Source of the DNA: an uncultured Pelagibacteraceae bacterium
GTDB taxonomy: Bacteria > Pseudomonadota > Alphaproteobacteria > Pelagibacterales > Pelagibacteraceae
Direction of reading: 5' to 3'
DNA length: 25,981 bases
NCBI GenBank assembly: GCA_902578175.1
Contig: CACHBY010000009.1
Coordinates: 1-25,981 of the forward strand
Under the pieces are notes generated by a model, which saw only the letters and a program-made list of their open reading frames with translations, was not told the origin of the DNA and ran no database searches. The translations under genes and the position numbers were made by a program. This document shows, piece by piece, positions 1 to 8,915 of the stretch (its first letter is position 1; the number at the start of each line of letters is the position of its first letter).

Positions 1-1
1 T

Positions 2-79
2 ATTGAGGCTGACTTAGCATCAAAATCAGCAATAGAAAAACTAGAAAAAATTGGTGGATCTATTCAATTGAAAAAATAA
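2..79 (+). CDS. rplO: 50S ribosomal protein L15, C-terminal fragment (cut by window edge)
   Basis: Only the last 25 codons are inside the window; the gene begins upstream of base 1. The reading frame ends in TAA at 77-79 and encodes a tail with EKLEKIGGSIQL, which matches the C-terminal end of L15, where a sheet-forming segment closes the protein. L15 is a late-assembling protein of the large ribosomal subunit. Its position directly before secY, nine bases upstream of the secY start, is the usual end of the spc operon and supports the assignment. The fragment is too short to prove the identity alone, so the call rests on fragment plus context. Confidence 0.85.
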   Translation: MEADLASKSAIEKLEKIGGSIQLKK

Positions 80-88
80 TTTGTTTAA

Positions 89-1369
89 ATGAGTACATCA
101 TCTTCAACAAATGATCTTAGAAATAGGATAATTTTTACCATTGCAATTCTTGCTGTATATAGATTCGGTACATTTGTTCCTTTACCAGGAATTGACCCAG
201 AACAGTTAAAAATCATGATGGATGGTAATCAAAAAGGGTTACTTGGTATGTTTAATGTTTTTGCCGGAGGTGCTGTGAGTAGAATGGCAATTTTTGCTCT
301 TGGAATAATGCCATACATATCATCAGCTATTATAGTTCAGTTGCTAACAGGGGTTTCAGATTATTTTAAGAATTTAAAAGCTCAAGGAGAAACTGGAAGA
401 GCAAAAATTACCCAGATAACAAGGTATGGAACGGTTTTATTAGCAACAGTTCAAGGTTATGGTTTATCAGTTGGCTTAGAGTCTTCTGCAGATTTAGTAA
501 TTAATCCTGGAGCATTTTTTAAAATTACAACAGTTACAACAATTGTTGCTGGTACAATATTTCTTATGTGGTTAGGAGAGCAAATCACTCAGAGAGGTAT
601 TGGAAATGGAATCTCTTTAATTATTTTTGCTGGTATTGTTGCCGAAATACCTAGGGCTTTAGTTACAACATTTGAACTTGGAAGAACAGGTGCTGTATCA
701 ACATTCATGATTTTAGCAATATTTGTTCTTTTAATAATAACTATTTTATTTGTAGTTTTTATGGAAAGGGCGTTAAGAAAAATTCTTATAAATTATCCAA
801 AGAGACAAATGGGAAATAAAATGTATGGGGGAGAGTCCTCTCATTTGCCATTAAAAATTAACCAAGCAGGTGTAATACCTGCAATCTTTGCTTCTGCTTT
901 ATTGTTATTACCGGTAACTTTTTCTAATTTTTCTTTTTCAAACAATGAAACTTTTTTAAATTTAAGTTCTTATTTTACTCAAGGTCAACCTTTGTACATG
1001 TTGCTATATGCATCTGGTATAATATTTTTTACATTTTTCTATACTTCAATTACATTTAACCCAACCGAAACAGCAGAAAACCTAAGAAAATATGGTGGCT
1101 TTGTTCCAGGTATTAGACCTGGTGAAAGTACAGCTATGTACATCGAAAATATTTCAACTAAACTTACTACAATAGGTGCTCTATATTTGACACTTGTTTG
1201 TTTAATGCCAGAATTTTTAATTGCTAATTACCCAATTCCTTTTTACTTGGGTGGTGCGTCTATCTTAATTGTTGTTGTTGTAGCCATTGATACTGTAACT
1301 CAAATTCAAACAAGATTAATGAGCTCTCAATACGAACAATTAATTAAAAAAACTAAATTTGGAAAGTAA
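89..1369 (+). CDS. secY: Protein translocase subunit SecY
   Basis: SecY is the channel-forming subunit of the SecYEG translocon in the inner membrane; it exports unfolded preproteins and inserts membrane proteins. The 426-residue product begins with the conserved DLRNRIIFTI segment and has VPLPGIDPEQL near residue 30. It then shows about ten hydrophobic segments and the cytoplasmic loop NYPKRQMGNKMYGG with HLPLKINQAGVIPAIFA around residues 238-270. ENLRKYGGFVPGIRPG lies further on, in the last cytoplasmic loop. The length is close to the usual 430-440. The start is fixed by an in-frame TAA immediately before the ATG. It lies between rplO and adk as in other proteobacterial spc operons and is probably cotranscribed with both. 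Confidence 0.97.
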   Translation: MSTSSSTNDLRNRIIFTIAILAVYRFGTFVPLPGIDPEQLKIMMDGNQKGLLGMFNVFAGGAVSRMAIFALGIMPYISSAIIVQLLTGVSDYFKNLKAQGETGRAKITQITRYGTVLLATVQGYGLSVGLESSADLVINPGAFFKITTVTTIVAGTIFLMWLGEQITQRGIGNGISLIIFAGIVAEIPRALVTTFELGRTGAVSTFMILAIFVLLIITILFVVFMERALRKILINYPKRQMGNKMYGGESSHLPLKINQAGVIPAIFASALLLLPVTFSNFSFSNNETFLNLSSYFTQGQPLYMLLYASGIIFFTFFYTSITFNPTETAENLRKYGGFVPGIRPGESTAMYIENISTKLTTIGALYLTLVCLMPEFLIANYPIPFYLGGASILIVVVVAIDTVTQIQTRLMSSQYEQLIKKTKFGK

Positions 1370-1933
1370 GTGAATATAGTTTTGTTTGGACCACCTGGTG
1401 CTGGCAAAGGTACTCAAGCCAAATATTTAGTAAATAAATTAAATTCCTTTCAGATCTCAACTGGTGAACTTTTAAGAGAAGAAATATATAAAAATTCAAA
1501 TATTGGTAAGGCAATTACAAATGACATGAAAAATGGTAAATTTGTAAGTGATGAAATAGTAAATAAACTTATTGAAAATTTAGTTTCTGATCCTCAAAAA
1601 AAAAATAGATTAATATTTGATGGATACCCAAGATCTTTGAGCCAAGCAAAAAATTTAGATATTTTATTAGAGTCATCAAATCAAAAGATAGATCTAATAT
1701 TGTATCTTAAAGTTGATAAAGATACGGTAGTAAAAAGACTAGAGAAAAGAAAAATTATTGAAAATAGATCAGATGATGAAACAAATACTATACTTAATCG
1801 TTTTGATACATACATGAGCACAACAGAGCCAGTACTGAATTATTACTCAGAGAATCCTAAATTTAAGGAAATTGATGGAAGCTTAGAAATAGACGAAATA
1901 ACAAGGAAAATAGACACTTTTATAAATGTTTAA
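1370..1933 (+). CDS. adk: Adenylate kinase (short-LID form)
   Basis: Adenylate kinase converts ATP + AMP to 2 ADP in the cytoplasm and balances the adenylate pool. The P-loop GPPGAGKGTQ is at residues 7-16, followed by the AMP-binding region STGELLREE and the DGYPRSLSQA motif near residue 84. The protein has 187 residues against about 214 in E. coli. The missing part is mainly the LID: only a short link joins EKRK and RSDDE, with no zinc cysteines, so this is the short-LID type. The start is a GTG that follows the secY TAA with no spacer, so translation is probably coupled to secY. A run of ten A at 1596-1605 lies inside the gene without breaking the frame. Confidence 0.95.
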   Translation: MNIVLFGPPGAGKGTQAKYLVNKLNSFQISTGELLREEIYKNSNIGKAITNDMKNGKFVSDEIVNKLIENLVSDPQKKNRLIFDGYPRSLSQAKNLDILLESSNQKIDLILYLKVDKDTVVKRLEKRKIIENRSDDETNTILNRFDTYMSTTEPVLNYYSENPKFKEIDGSLEIDEITRKIDTFINV

Positions 1934-1937
1934 GACG

Positions 1938-1965
1938 TTGACTTTGATTAATCTTCTTATATAAA
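1938..1965 (+). promoter_or_regulatory. Candidate sigma70-type promoter for the alpha operon
   Basis: In the 55-base gap between adk and rpsM there is TTGACT (1938-1943), a 16-base spacer and TATAAA (1960-1965). These are close to the -35 and -10 consensus, in one of the few spacers of this cluster. A start site near 1972 would leave a leader of about 17 bases before the rpsM ATG. It would give rpsM-rpsK-rpoA-rplQ a transcript independent of the spc genes. The call is by pattern only; AT-rich DNA yields chance -10 boxes, but the TTGACT match is less likely by chance. Confidence 0.5.
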
Positions 1966-1988
1966 AGGCACAATTTATCACTAAAATT

Positions 1989-2372
1989 ATGGCTCGTATC
2001 GCAGGTATAAACATTCCACAAAATAAGCTTGTTCACATTGGACTTACATATATTTACGGAATAGGAGATAAATTCTCACAACAAATTTGTTCTTCTTTGG
2101 AAATTCCAAGAGCTAAAAGAATTAATGAATTAACTGATGACGAAATTTTAAAAATAAGAGAATACATTGATCAAAATTTTAAAGTCGAAGGAGATCTTAG
2201 AAGAGATTATTCTTTAAGTATTAAAAGATTGATAGATCTTGCATGTTATAGAGGAACAAGACATAGAAAAAAATTACCTGTAAGAGGTCAAAGAACAAGA
2301 TGTAACGCAAGAACAAGAAAAGGAAAAGCTATCGCAATTGCAGGAAAGAAATTAACACCTACTAAAAAATAA
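1989..2372 (+). CDS. rpsM: 30S ribosomal protein S13
   Basis: S13 sits in the head of the small ribosomal subunit and contacts the P-site tRNA and the bridge to the large subunit. The 127-residue product starts with the conserved [10 protein letters not shown]. It carries the helix-two-turn-helix segment with YGIGD near residue 23 and ends in the basic tail with [20 protein letters not shown] and RTRKG. Length is normal for the family. It is the first gene after the candidate promoter and is separated from rpsK by two bases. In Alphaproteobacteria the S4 gene is usually not in this operon, and it is absent here, so S4-based feedback as in E. coli is not evident. Confidence 0.97.
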   Translation: MARIAGINIPQNKLVHIGLTYIYGIGDKFSQQICSSLEIPRAKRINELTDDEILKIREYIDQNFKVEGDLRRDYSLSIKRLIDLACYRGTRHRKKLPVRGQRTRCNARTRKGKAIAIAGKKLTPTKK

Positions 2373-2374
2373 TA

Positions 2375-2824
2375 ATGGCAAAAACTGAAAAAACTGACAA
2401 TAAGGATCAGAAGGTAGAAAAATCTTCTAAAAAAAGCGCAAAGAGTTCTTACTCAAAAAAGAAAAAAATTAAAAAAAATATTTTAAATGGAATTGCTTAT
2501 GTGCAATCAACATTTAACAACACAATAATTTCAATTGCTGATACAAATGGTAACGTAATATCTTGGGCATCTGCTGGACAGAAAGGGTTTAAAGGATCTA
2601 GAAAATCCACACCTTATGCTGCTCAAATAGCAGCAGACTCTGCAGCTTCAAAAGCTTTAGAGTATGGAATGAAAACTTTATCTGTTGAAGTAAAAGGTCC
2701 AGGTTCAGGAAGAGAAACAGCATTAAGAGCTTTACAAGCAAGAGGTTTTAAAATTTTGTCAATTAAAGACACAACACCAATGCCTCATAACGGAACTAGA
2801 CCACCAAAAAAAAGGAGAGTTTAA
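2375..2824 (+). CDS. rpsK: 30S ribosomal protein S11
   Basis: S11 lies on the platform of the small subunit, near the Shine-Dalgarno binding groove. The core begins near residue 38 with [16 protein letters not shown], followed by [22 protein letters not shown] and GPGSGRE. It ends with [18 protein letters not shown], all diagnostic for S11. At 149 residues it is about 20 longer than the E. coli protein; the extra part is a Lys/Ser-rich, low-complexity N-terminal arm of about 35 residues. Its stop TAA shares one base with the rpoA ATG, which suggests translational coupling. Confidence 0.97.
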   Translation: MAKTEKTDNKDQKVEKSSKKSAKSSYSKKKKIKKNILNGIAYVQSTFNNTIISIADTNGNVISWASAGQKGFKGSRKSTPYAAQIAADSAASKALEYGMKTLSVEVKGPGSGRETALRALQARGFKILSIKDTTPMPHNGTRPPKKRRV

Positions 2825-3852
2825 TGGAAGTAGAAAATGTTAATGTTAAAAATTGGAAATCTTTGATTAAACCATCTAAATTAGATGTTAAAATTAGTGA
2901 TGACCTAACTCATGCTAAGATTATAGCGGAGCCTTTAGAAAAGGGATACGGTCTAACTTTAGGAAATTCTTTAAGAAGAATTTTGCTTTCTTCAATTAGA
3001 GGGGCTGCAGTTACGTCGATTCAAATAGATGGTGTTCTACATGAGTTTACATCAATTAAGGGTGTAAGAGAAGACGTAACAGATATTGTATTAAATGTTA
3101 AGTCATTAGCCTTAAAATCAAATTCAGAAGGTACAAAAAAATTAGTCTTAGATGCTAAAGGTCCGGGCGAGATAAAAGCTTCAGACATTGCCCCTGTGAC
3201 AGATGTTGAGATATTAAACCCAGAGTTAGTAATTTGTAACTTAGATGAAAAAACGACTTTTCACATGGAAATGAATGTAAACACTGGAAAAGGTTATGTT
3301 CCAGCTGAGCTAAATAAACCAGAGGAACCACCATTAGGTTTAATTGCCATTGACTCTTTGTACAGCCCTGTAAAAAAAGTTTCTTATTCTGTTAGCACAG
3401 CAAGAGAAGGAAAAGCTCTTGATTATGATAAATTAACAATGGAAGTAGAGACTAATGGTTCAATTTCTGCAGAAGATGCTGTTGCGTATTCTGCTAGGAT
3501 TTTTCAAGACCAGTTGAAAATGTTTGTTAATTTTGATGAGCCAGTTGAAGCTCCAGTAAAAGAAGTTTCGTCTGAACCTGAATTTAATAAGAATTTACTA
3601 AGAAAAGTTGATGAACTAGAGCTATCTGTTAGATCAATGAATTGCTTAAAAAATGACAACATAATTTATATTGGTGATTTAGTTCAAAAATCTGAGGGTG
3701 AAATGTTAAGAACACCAAATTTTGGTAGAAAATCTTTAAATGAGATTAAAGAAGTTTTAACTGGAATGTCTCTGTATTTAGGTATGGAAATACCTAACTG
3801 GCCACCAGATAACATTGCGGAAATGTCTAAAAAATTAGAGGAAGCAATTTAA
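2824..3852 (+). CDS. rpoA: DNA-directed RNA polymerase subunit alpha
   Basis: The alpha subunit forms the dimer on which the core RNA polymerase assembles, and its C-terminal domain contacts activators and UP elements. The N-terminal domain shows [22 protein letters not shown] near residue 37 and later [15 protein letters not shown]. The C-terminal domain, from about residue 255, has [17 protein letters not shown], with the arginine that contacts DNA in E. coli, and the helix-hairpin-helix [14 protein letters not shown]. At 342 residues the length is normal for Alphaproteobacteria. It overlaps both neighbours by one base (rpsK stop and rplQ start). Confidence 0.98.
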   Translation: MEVENVNVKNWKSLIKPSKLDVKISDDLTHAKIIAEPLEKGYGLTLGNSLRRILLSSIRGAAVTSIQIDGVLHEFTSIKGVREDVTDIVLNVKSLALKSNSEGTKKLVLDAKGPGEIKASDIAPVTDVEILNPELVICNLDEKTTFHMEMNVNTGKGYVPAELNKPEEPPLGLIAIDSLYSPVKKVSYSVSTAREGKALDYDKLTMEVETNGSISAEDAVAYSARIFQDQLKMFVNFDEPVEAPVKEVSSEPEFNKNLLRKVDELELSVRSMNCLKNDNIIYIGDLVQKSEGEMLRTPNFGRKSLNEIKEVLTGMSLYLGMEIPNWPPDNIAEMSKKLEEAI

Positions 3853-4295
3853 TGAGACACGGCTTAGCCAACAAAAAATTAAATAGAACTTCTGAGCATA
3901 GAAAAGCTCTCTTAAAGAATATGTTAAATTCTTTAATAAAATACGAACAGATTAAAACTACATTGCCAAAAGCAAAGTTTTTAAGACCTCAAGCAGACAA
4001 AATTATTACTTTAGGTAAAAAAGATACATTGCAAACAACTAAGATGCTGGTGTCTCAATTGCAGGATATAAAATCAGCTAATAAAGTAAAAAAAACTCTT
4101 TCTAAAAGATATTCAAATAGAAAAGGTGGCTACACTAGAATTATTAAAGCAGGTTTTAGATATGGTGATAATGCTCCAATGGCAATTATAGAATTTGTAG
4201 ATAGAGATGTTGAGGCTAAAAGAGTAGATAAGAAGAAAAAAGATACGTCAAAAGAAGCTCCAAAAACAGAAGAAAATAAACAAGCTACAGCTTAA
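3852..4295 (+). CDS. rplQ: 50S ribosomal protein L17
   Basis: L17 lies near the exit of the peptide tunnel on the large subunit. The product opens with [20 protein letters not shown] and contains [15 protein letters not shown] and [26 protein letters not shown], which fix the family. It is 147 residues long. The core ends around residue 118, and a charged low-complexity tail of about 28 residues rich in Lys, Glu, Ala and Thr follows. The tail is longer than in E. coli L17 (127 residues), and variable tails of this kind are common. It overlaps the rpoA stop by one base and is the last ribosomal gene of the cluster. Confidence 0.97.
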   Translation: MRHGLANKKLNRTSEHRKALLKNMLNSLIKYEQIKTTLPKAKFLRPQADKIITLGKKDTLQTTKMLVSQLQDIKSANKVKKTLSKRYSNRKGGYTRIIKAGFRYGDNAPMAIIEFVDRDVEAKRVDKKKKDTSKEAPKTEENKQATA

Positions 4296-4305
4296 ATCAT
4301 AAGTC

Positions 4306-5223
4306 ATGAACAAGTCATACATCGTTGATTCAACGTGTAATGATATGCGTATTGATAGATGGATGAGATTAAATATTGGAAAAATACCTCAAGGTTTAAT
4401 TGAAAAATATCTTAGGATAGGAAAAATTAAAATTAACAAAAAAAAGGTTAAAAGTTTTCACAAAATAAAAAAAGGAGATCAGATAAATATATTTAATATT
4501 GAATTTAAAGAAAGAGTAGAACAAAAAAAAATAAAATTTTTACCAACTAAAGAAATAATAAAATCTAACGAAGATCAAATAATTGATGATAATGATAATT
4601 TTGTTGTATTAAATAAAGCATCAGGAATATCAGTACAAGGTGGTACAAAATCTAAAAAAAACTTAGTTGATATTTTTGCAAAGAGTGAAATTTTTAAAGG
4701 AACAAAACCTTATTCAGTTCATAGATTAGACAAAGATACATCTGGTGTATTTATAATGGCCAAAAATAGAGAGAGCGCACAGTTACTAACATCATTATTT
4801 AGATTAAGAAAAGTACATAAAACTTATCTTGCCATATGCCAAGGAGAAATAAATAAAAACACAGGTGTTTGGGATGATGATTTAATAAGATATGATGGAG
4901 ATAAAAAGTTAGTAGAAAAAGCAAAAACTATATTCAAGGTAATAGATAAAAATTCTGAAGCATCTTTATTGGAGTTAAAACCAATAACTGGAAGAAAACA
5001 TCAGTTACGTAAACAACTTTTTGCAATTGGAAATCCTATATTTGGTGATACGAAATACAAACTATCTAAGTCAGATAAAGGTATAAATAAAAATCTTATG
5101 CTGCACTCGTATCAAATTAAATTTAAAATAAATGATATGAAGCATACTTATTCAGCTTTATTACCAGAATATTTTAAAAAGTTGTTAAAATCAAAAAGAC
5201 TTAGATTTTTAAATTTGAAATAA
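4306..5223 (+). CDS. Ribosomal large subunit pseudouridine synthase, RluC/RluD family
   Basis: The enzyme isomerises selected uridines of 23S rRNA to pseudouridine. The first 60 residues form an S4 RNA-binding domain ([25 protein letters not shown]). The catalytic domain follows, with the family motif HRLDKDTSG at 139-147 and its catalytic aspartate D142. Later come [11 protein letters not shown] and GDTKY motifs. At 305 residues it fits RluC or RluD; the S4 domain and position after ribosomal genes agree with RluC, but the target uridines cannot be told from sequence. It begins ten bases after rplQ and its last 23 bases overlap the end of lipB on the other strand. Confidence 0.88.
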   Translation: MNKSYIVDSTCNDMRIDRWMRLNIGKIPQGLIEKYLRIGKIKINKKKVKSFHKIKKGDQINIFNIEFKERVEQKKIKFLPTKEIIKSNEDQIIDDNDNFVVLNKASGISVQGGTKSKKNLVDIFAKSEIFKGTKPYSVHRLDKDTSGVFIMAKNRESAQLLTSLFRLRKVHKTYLAICQGEINKNTGVWDDDLIRYDGDKKLVEKAKTIFKVIDKNSEASLLELKPITGRKHQLRKQLFAIGNPIFGDTKYKLSKSDKGINKNLMLHSYQIKFKINDMKHTYSALLPEYFKKLLKSKRLRFLNLK

Positions 5224-5818
5224 AATTTTCAATAATTTCATTATTCAAGTTAGAGTAATCTTGTTTTGAAATTTTTTTTAAATTTGTCACACCTTTATCG
5301 GAAATTCCACAAGGTACTATTTTTTTATAATTTTCTAAGTTGTTATCAACATTTATTGCAAATCCATGATACGCAATCCATTTTCTCACTCTAATGCCTA
5401 TCGCTGCAATTTTTTGAATTTCATTTTTGTTTTTATACCATATTCCAATATTTTCTTTATCAGGAAATGTTTCAATATTATATTTTTTTAAACTTTGAAT
5501 AATTGTATTTTCAATAGTTGTAATGAATTTTCTAATGTCTTTTTTTTTTCTTAAATCAATAACAAAATAACAAATTAATTGACCTGGACCATGGTACGTA
5601 ATTTTTCCACCTCTGTTTGTTTTTAATAGATCAATTGATTTATCAATTATTTCATTTTCTTTATACGATGTTCCTGCAGTAAAAATTTCAGGATGCTCCA
5701 AAATCCAAATTAATTCTTTTTCTTTATTAGCTGTAATATTTTTTAATCTAGACTCTAATAGATCAATTGCTTCAAAATAATTTACCGGTTTTATTGACTT
5801 TTTGATCTCTATATTCAT
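5201..5818 (-). CDS. lipB: Octanoyl-[acyl-carrier-protein]:protein octanoyltransferase
   Basis: LipB transfers octanoate from acyl carrier protein to the lipoyl domains of 2-oxoacid dehydrogenases and the glycine cleavage H protein; LipA then inserts sulfur. The 205-residue product has [12 protein letters not shown] at 69-80, [12 protein letters not shown] with the catalytic lysine K136, YHGFAINV, and PCGI with the catalytic cysteine C170. All key residues are present and the length is typical. It stands alone, reading away from mgtE, and its 3' end overlaps the pseudouridine synthase by 23 bases. No lipA is visible in the window. Confidence 0.95.
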   Translation of the reverse strand: MNIEIKKSIKPVNYFEAIDLLESRLKNITANKEKELIWILEHPEIFTAGTSYKENEIIDKSIDLLKTNRGGKITYHGPGQLICYFVIDLRKKKDIRKFITTIENTIIQSLKKYNIETFPDKENIGIWYKNKNEIQKIAAIGIRVRKWIAYHGFAINVDNNLENYKKIVPCGISDKGVTNLKKISKQDYSNLNNEIIENFISNLKI

Positions 5819-5879
5819 TTAAAATTTGTAATATTTTAATTATGTATTAATAGTGCACAACTAAATTATAGGTACATTT

Positions 5880-7253
5880 ATGTCTTTAATTAAAAAAACT
5901 AAAGATAAAAAAGTAAATTTTGAATTTAATAAAGAATATTTAAGAGTTGTTACCTCCAAAATAGCTAACAACGATGCAAAATTTATTAATGACTCTTTTA
6001 ACGAAATGCACCCTGCAGATGCAGCAGATATAATTGAACATTTAAGTATTGGAGATAGAGAAAGTTTAATTAAATTAAACAATTTTAATATTGATGCAGA
6101 GGTTTTTGTAGAATTAAATGAATCTATACAAGCTGAAATAATTAAATATTTATCTTCTGATTCAATTGTAACTATTCTTACCAATTTAGAATCAGATGAT
6201 GCTATTTCGATTTTAGAAAATGTACCCGAAGAAGACAAGAATAGCATATTAAGCTCATTACCACCTAAAGACAGATTTGCCCTGTTAGAAAGCTTAAGCT
6301 ATCCAGAGGATACAGCTGCTAGACTTATGCAGCGTGAGTTTACAGCCATACCAAGTAACTGGTCAGTAGGTCAAACAATTGACTATTTAAGAGAAAACAA
6401 AGATCTACCTGAAGAGTTTTTGGAAATTTTTATTGTTAATGAGGAATTTAAACCTATTGGAACAGTTCCATCATCAAGAGTACTTACTTCACCAAGAGAC
6501 ACAAAAATGGCAAGTATCATGTCCGAATCTCAATTATTAGTCCCTGTGGATATGGATAAAGAAGAGGTGGCTAACCTATTTGAAAATTACAATCTTAACT
6601 CAGCAGCTGTAATTGATAAAAATAATAAATTGGTAGGAATGATTATGAACGATGATGTTCTTACAGTCCTAAAAGAAGAGGCTGAGGAAGATGCATTAAG
6701 ACTTGCAGGTGTCGGTGATGAGGAAATTACCGATGGTGTTGTTACAAAAACTAAAAGAAGATTTAATTGGCTTTTATTAAATTTATTTACAGCTTTTTTA
6801 GCAACTTGGTGTATTAGCTTGTTTGGAGCAACTATTGAGCAAATGGTTGTTCTTGCTTTCCTGATGCCAATTGTTGCTTCAATGGGCGGTAATGCAGGAA
6901 TGCAAACATTGGCTGTCACAGTCAGAACAATTGCAACAAATGACTTAACCCAAAATAATTTTTCATCAAATGTTTTTAAAGAATTTTCAATTGGTATATT
7001 AAACGGAATTATATTTGCTGCTATAAGTGCTTTAATAGTTCAAATTTGGTTTCAAGATAGTATCCTTTCAATAATCATCTCAATATCAATGGTACTTACA
7101 ATGATTATAGCTGGTCTGTTTGGTATTCTTGTTCCTTTTACTTTAAAAAAAATGAATATTGATCCTGCAATTGCATCGAGTGTTTTTGTTACCACCATTA
7201 CTGATGTTATAGGTTTTGTCTCATTTTTAGGTGTTGGGGCTTACTTTCTTTAA
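5880..7253 (+). CDS. mgtE: Magnesium transporter MgtE
   Basis: MgtE is a dimeric, Mg2+-gated channel in the inner membrane. The 457-residue product has the acidic MgtE N domain (about residues 20-130, with MHPADAADIIEHL and SLPPKDRFALLESL). Two CBS domains follow at about 140-260. The C-terminal membrane part has five hydrophobic segments and starts after KRRFNWLL. The signature PIVASMGGNAGMQTLAV is in the second transmembrane segment, and TTITDVIGF near the end holds D442, corresponding to the aspartate of the ion pore. The ATG lies 61 bases from the divergent lipB start. No long leader is present, so an M-box type riboswitch is ruled out. Confidence 0.95.
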   Translation: MSLIKKTKDKKVNFEFNKEYLRVVTSKIANNDAKFINDSFNEMHPADAADIIEHLSIGDRESLIKLNNFNIDAEVFVELNESIQAEIIKYLSSDSIVTILTNLESDDAISILENVPEEDKNSILSSLPPKDRFALLESLSYPEDTAARLMQREFTAIPSNWSVGQTIDYLRENKDLPEEFLEIFIVNEEFKPIGTVPSSRVLTSPRDTKMASIMSESQLLVPVDMDKEEVANLFENYNLNSAAVIDKNNKLVGMIMNDDVLTVLKEEAEEDALRLAGVGDEEITDGVVTKTKRRFNWLLLNLFTAFLATWCISLFGATIEQMVVLAFLMPIVASMGGNAGMQTLAVTVRTIATNDLTQNNFSSNVFKEFSIGILNGIIFAAISALIVQIWFQDSILSIIISISMVLTMIIAGLFGILVPFTLKKMNIDPAIASSVFVTTITDVIGFVSFLGVGAYFL

Positions 7254-8065
7254 AAGTTATCAATAAATCTTACATTATCAATATAATAAGCAACAAATAA
7301 GCGTGAGCCTTTTACAGTATTAGATATTTTAAGATTTTTTATAGATCTTAATTCTAAGTATTCAATTTTAATTTTTAACAATTTTTCATAATATTTGATT
7401 TGAATTCTTAAATATTGTTTAATTTTTTTTCTATTTGCTAAATTTCTTTTTAATTTAATTAAATTTTTGCTCAGAAAACTTGCTTTTTTAATTCCATTAT
7501 AATCCAAATGATTGTTTCTAGAAGATAAAGCTAATTTGTTTGTATTTCTAATTGTTTTGCATGGAATAATAGAAGTTTTATATTTATTTTTTAAATAATT
7601 TTTTATTAAGAAGTATTGTTGATAATCTTTTTTGCCCATAAATATTTTTTTTGGATTTATTAAATTAGTTAATCTTCCCATCACATCTAGAACTCCTTCA
7701 AAATGGCCTTTTCTATATTTGGCACATAAAACTTTATTTTTTTTTGTAATTTTTATGTTTGATTTTTTATTATTGTTAAAAATATCATTGAATTTTGGGA
7801 TGTATAAAAAATCTACCTTTTTAGTATTTTTTAAGATTTTAATATCCTTTTTAATATTTGTTGGATAATTCTTAAAATCTTTTTTATTGTTAAATTGTTT
7901 AGGGTTAACAAAAATACTTACTATTGTCTTTTTACAGGATCGATTTGATCTATCAATAAGTGATAAATGACCTTTATGGATACTTCCCATTGTAGGAACA
8001 AAGCCAATATCATTAAAAGGCCTTAAAGATTTAAATAATGAATTATTATTTAATAAAATTTTCAT
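7250..8065 (-). CDS. panC: Pantothenate synthetase
   Basis: PanC joins pantoate and beta-alanine with ATP to make pantothenate (vitamin B5). Motifs are in family order: VPTMGSIHKGHLSLI with the HxGH nucleotide site (31-34), SIFVNPKQF, YRKGHFEGVLDV, FMGKKDYQQ and LALSSRNNHL. From the chosen ATG at 8065 the protein is 271 residues, near the usual 280. An in-frame ATG ten codons upstream at 8095 is possible, but it adds residues not seen in the family and lies five bases from the divergent galU start. The protein is unusually rich in Lys and Asn. No panB (pantoate supply) is in the window. The last four bases overlap the mgtE end. Confidence 0.92.
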   Translation of the reverse strand: MKILLNNNSLFKSLRPFNDIGFVPTMGSIHKGHLSLIDRSNRSCKKTIVSIFVNPKQFNNKKDFKNYPTNIKKDIKILKNTKKVDFLYIPKFNDIFNNNKKSNIKITKKNKVLCAKYRKGHFEGVLDVMGRLTNLINPKKIFMGKKDYQQYFLIKNYLKNKYKTSIIPCKTIRNTNKLALSSRNNHLDYNGIKKASFLSKNLIKLKRNLANRKKIKQYLRIQIKYYEKLLKIKIEYLELRSIKNLKISNTVKGSRLFVAYYIDNVRFIDNF

Positions 8066-8099
8066 TTGTATTAAAAATCTAGATAAGTAAAACATTTAT

Positions 8100-8915
8100 A
8101 TGATTAAACAAGCAATTATTCCACTTGCTGGCCAAGGAACCAGACTTTTGCCTTTAACAAGTGTTTTTGCGAAAGAACTTCTCCCAATAAATGGAAAGCC
8201 TGGAATTGAATATATTTTAGATGAGTGTATTGAAGCTGGAATAAAAGAAATTGTTTTTATCATATCAAACAAAAAAAAAATGATTAAAAATTATTTTTAT
8301 AGTGATAATTTTTATAAAAAAATAATTAAAAAGAAAAAAGATCCACGAATAATTGCTGAATATAAAAAAATATTAAAATATAAAAACCTAATAAAGTTTG
8401 TATATCAAAATATACCCAAAGGAACAGGTGATGCTGTATTTAAAACAAGGAAATATATAAAAGATAAATACTTTTTAATGTTGTTACCTGATGATTTGAT
8501 AATAAAAAAAAACTGTTCCAAAGATATGATCAAAGTTCATCATAAACATAAAGCATCTGTAATGGCTAGTATGAAGGTTAATTCTAAAACAGTTTCGAGA
8601 TGGGGCATCTACAGTTTAAACAAAAAAATTTCAAAAAATAACTATTTCATTGATGGAGTGGTAGAAAAACCTGAGGTTAAAAAGGCTCCTTCAAATAAAG
8701 CTGTTATAGGAAGATACATTCTTCCTAAAACTATATTTAATAAACTAGCTAAGCAAAAACCTGGCAATGGAGGTGAAATTCACATAACTGATGCCATTGA
8801 AACTTTAATTAAAGAAGGCGAAAAATTTATTGCTCATAATTTTTCAGGAAATTATTTAGACTGTGGGACAATGCAAGGTTTTATTAATTCAAATAAAGAA
8901 ATAGGAAAATTATGA
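8100..8915 (+). CDS. galU: UTP--glucose-1-phosphate uridylyltransferase
   Basis: GalU makes UDP-glucose from UTP and glucose 1-phosphate, a precursor for surface polysaccharides and lipids. The signature LAGQGTRLLPLT at 9-20 with KELLPINGKPGIEYI next to it is the nucleotide-binding loop of bacterial UDP-glucose pyrophosphorylases. Further motifs are PKGTGDAV near 106, LLPDDLI near 129, VVEKPEV and the C-terminal NYLDCGTMQGF. At 271 residues it is slightly shorter than the usual 290-300. It overlaps ugd by four bases (ATGA), so both are translated from one message. A run of ten A at 8271-8280 lies inside the gene. Confidence 0.95.
   Translation: MIKQAIIPLAGQGTRLLPLTSVFAKELLPINGKPGIEYILDECIEAGIKEIVFIISNKKKMIKNYFYSDNFYKKIIKKKKDPRIIAEYKKILKYKNLIKFVYQNIPKGTGDAVFKTRKYIKDKYFLMLLPDDLIIKKNCSKDMIKVHHKHKASVMASMKVNSKTVSRWGIYSLNKKISKNNYFIDGVVEKPEVKKAPSNKAVIGRYILPKTIFNKLAKQKPGNGGEIHITDAIETLIKEGEKFIAHNFSGNYLDCGTMQGFINSNKEIGKL

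Noticed and set aside
5819..5879. Riboswitch or clear promoter in the lipB/mgtE divergent spacer
   Set aside because: Only 61 AT-rich bases are present, too short for an M-box, and no good -35/-10 pair with proper spacing was found on either strand; promoters must exist here but I cannot place them.
5861..6247. Open frame antisense to the mgtE N-terminal domain
   Set aside because: The Ser/Leu-rich composition is what the reverse complement of an Asp/Asn/Lys-rich gene gives; mgtE is unambiguous on the other strand.
6587..6919. Open frame antisense to the mgtE CBS/membrane region
   Set aside because: Shadow of a conserved gene, with no independent start signal or family motif.
8066..8095. 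Upstream ATG start for panC
   Set aside because: It gives ten extra residues not seen in PanC proteins and leaves only four bases to the divergent galU start. It cannot be fully excluded.
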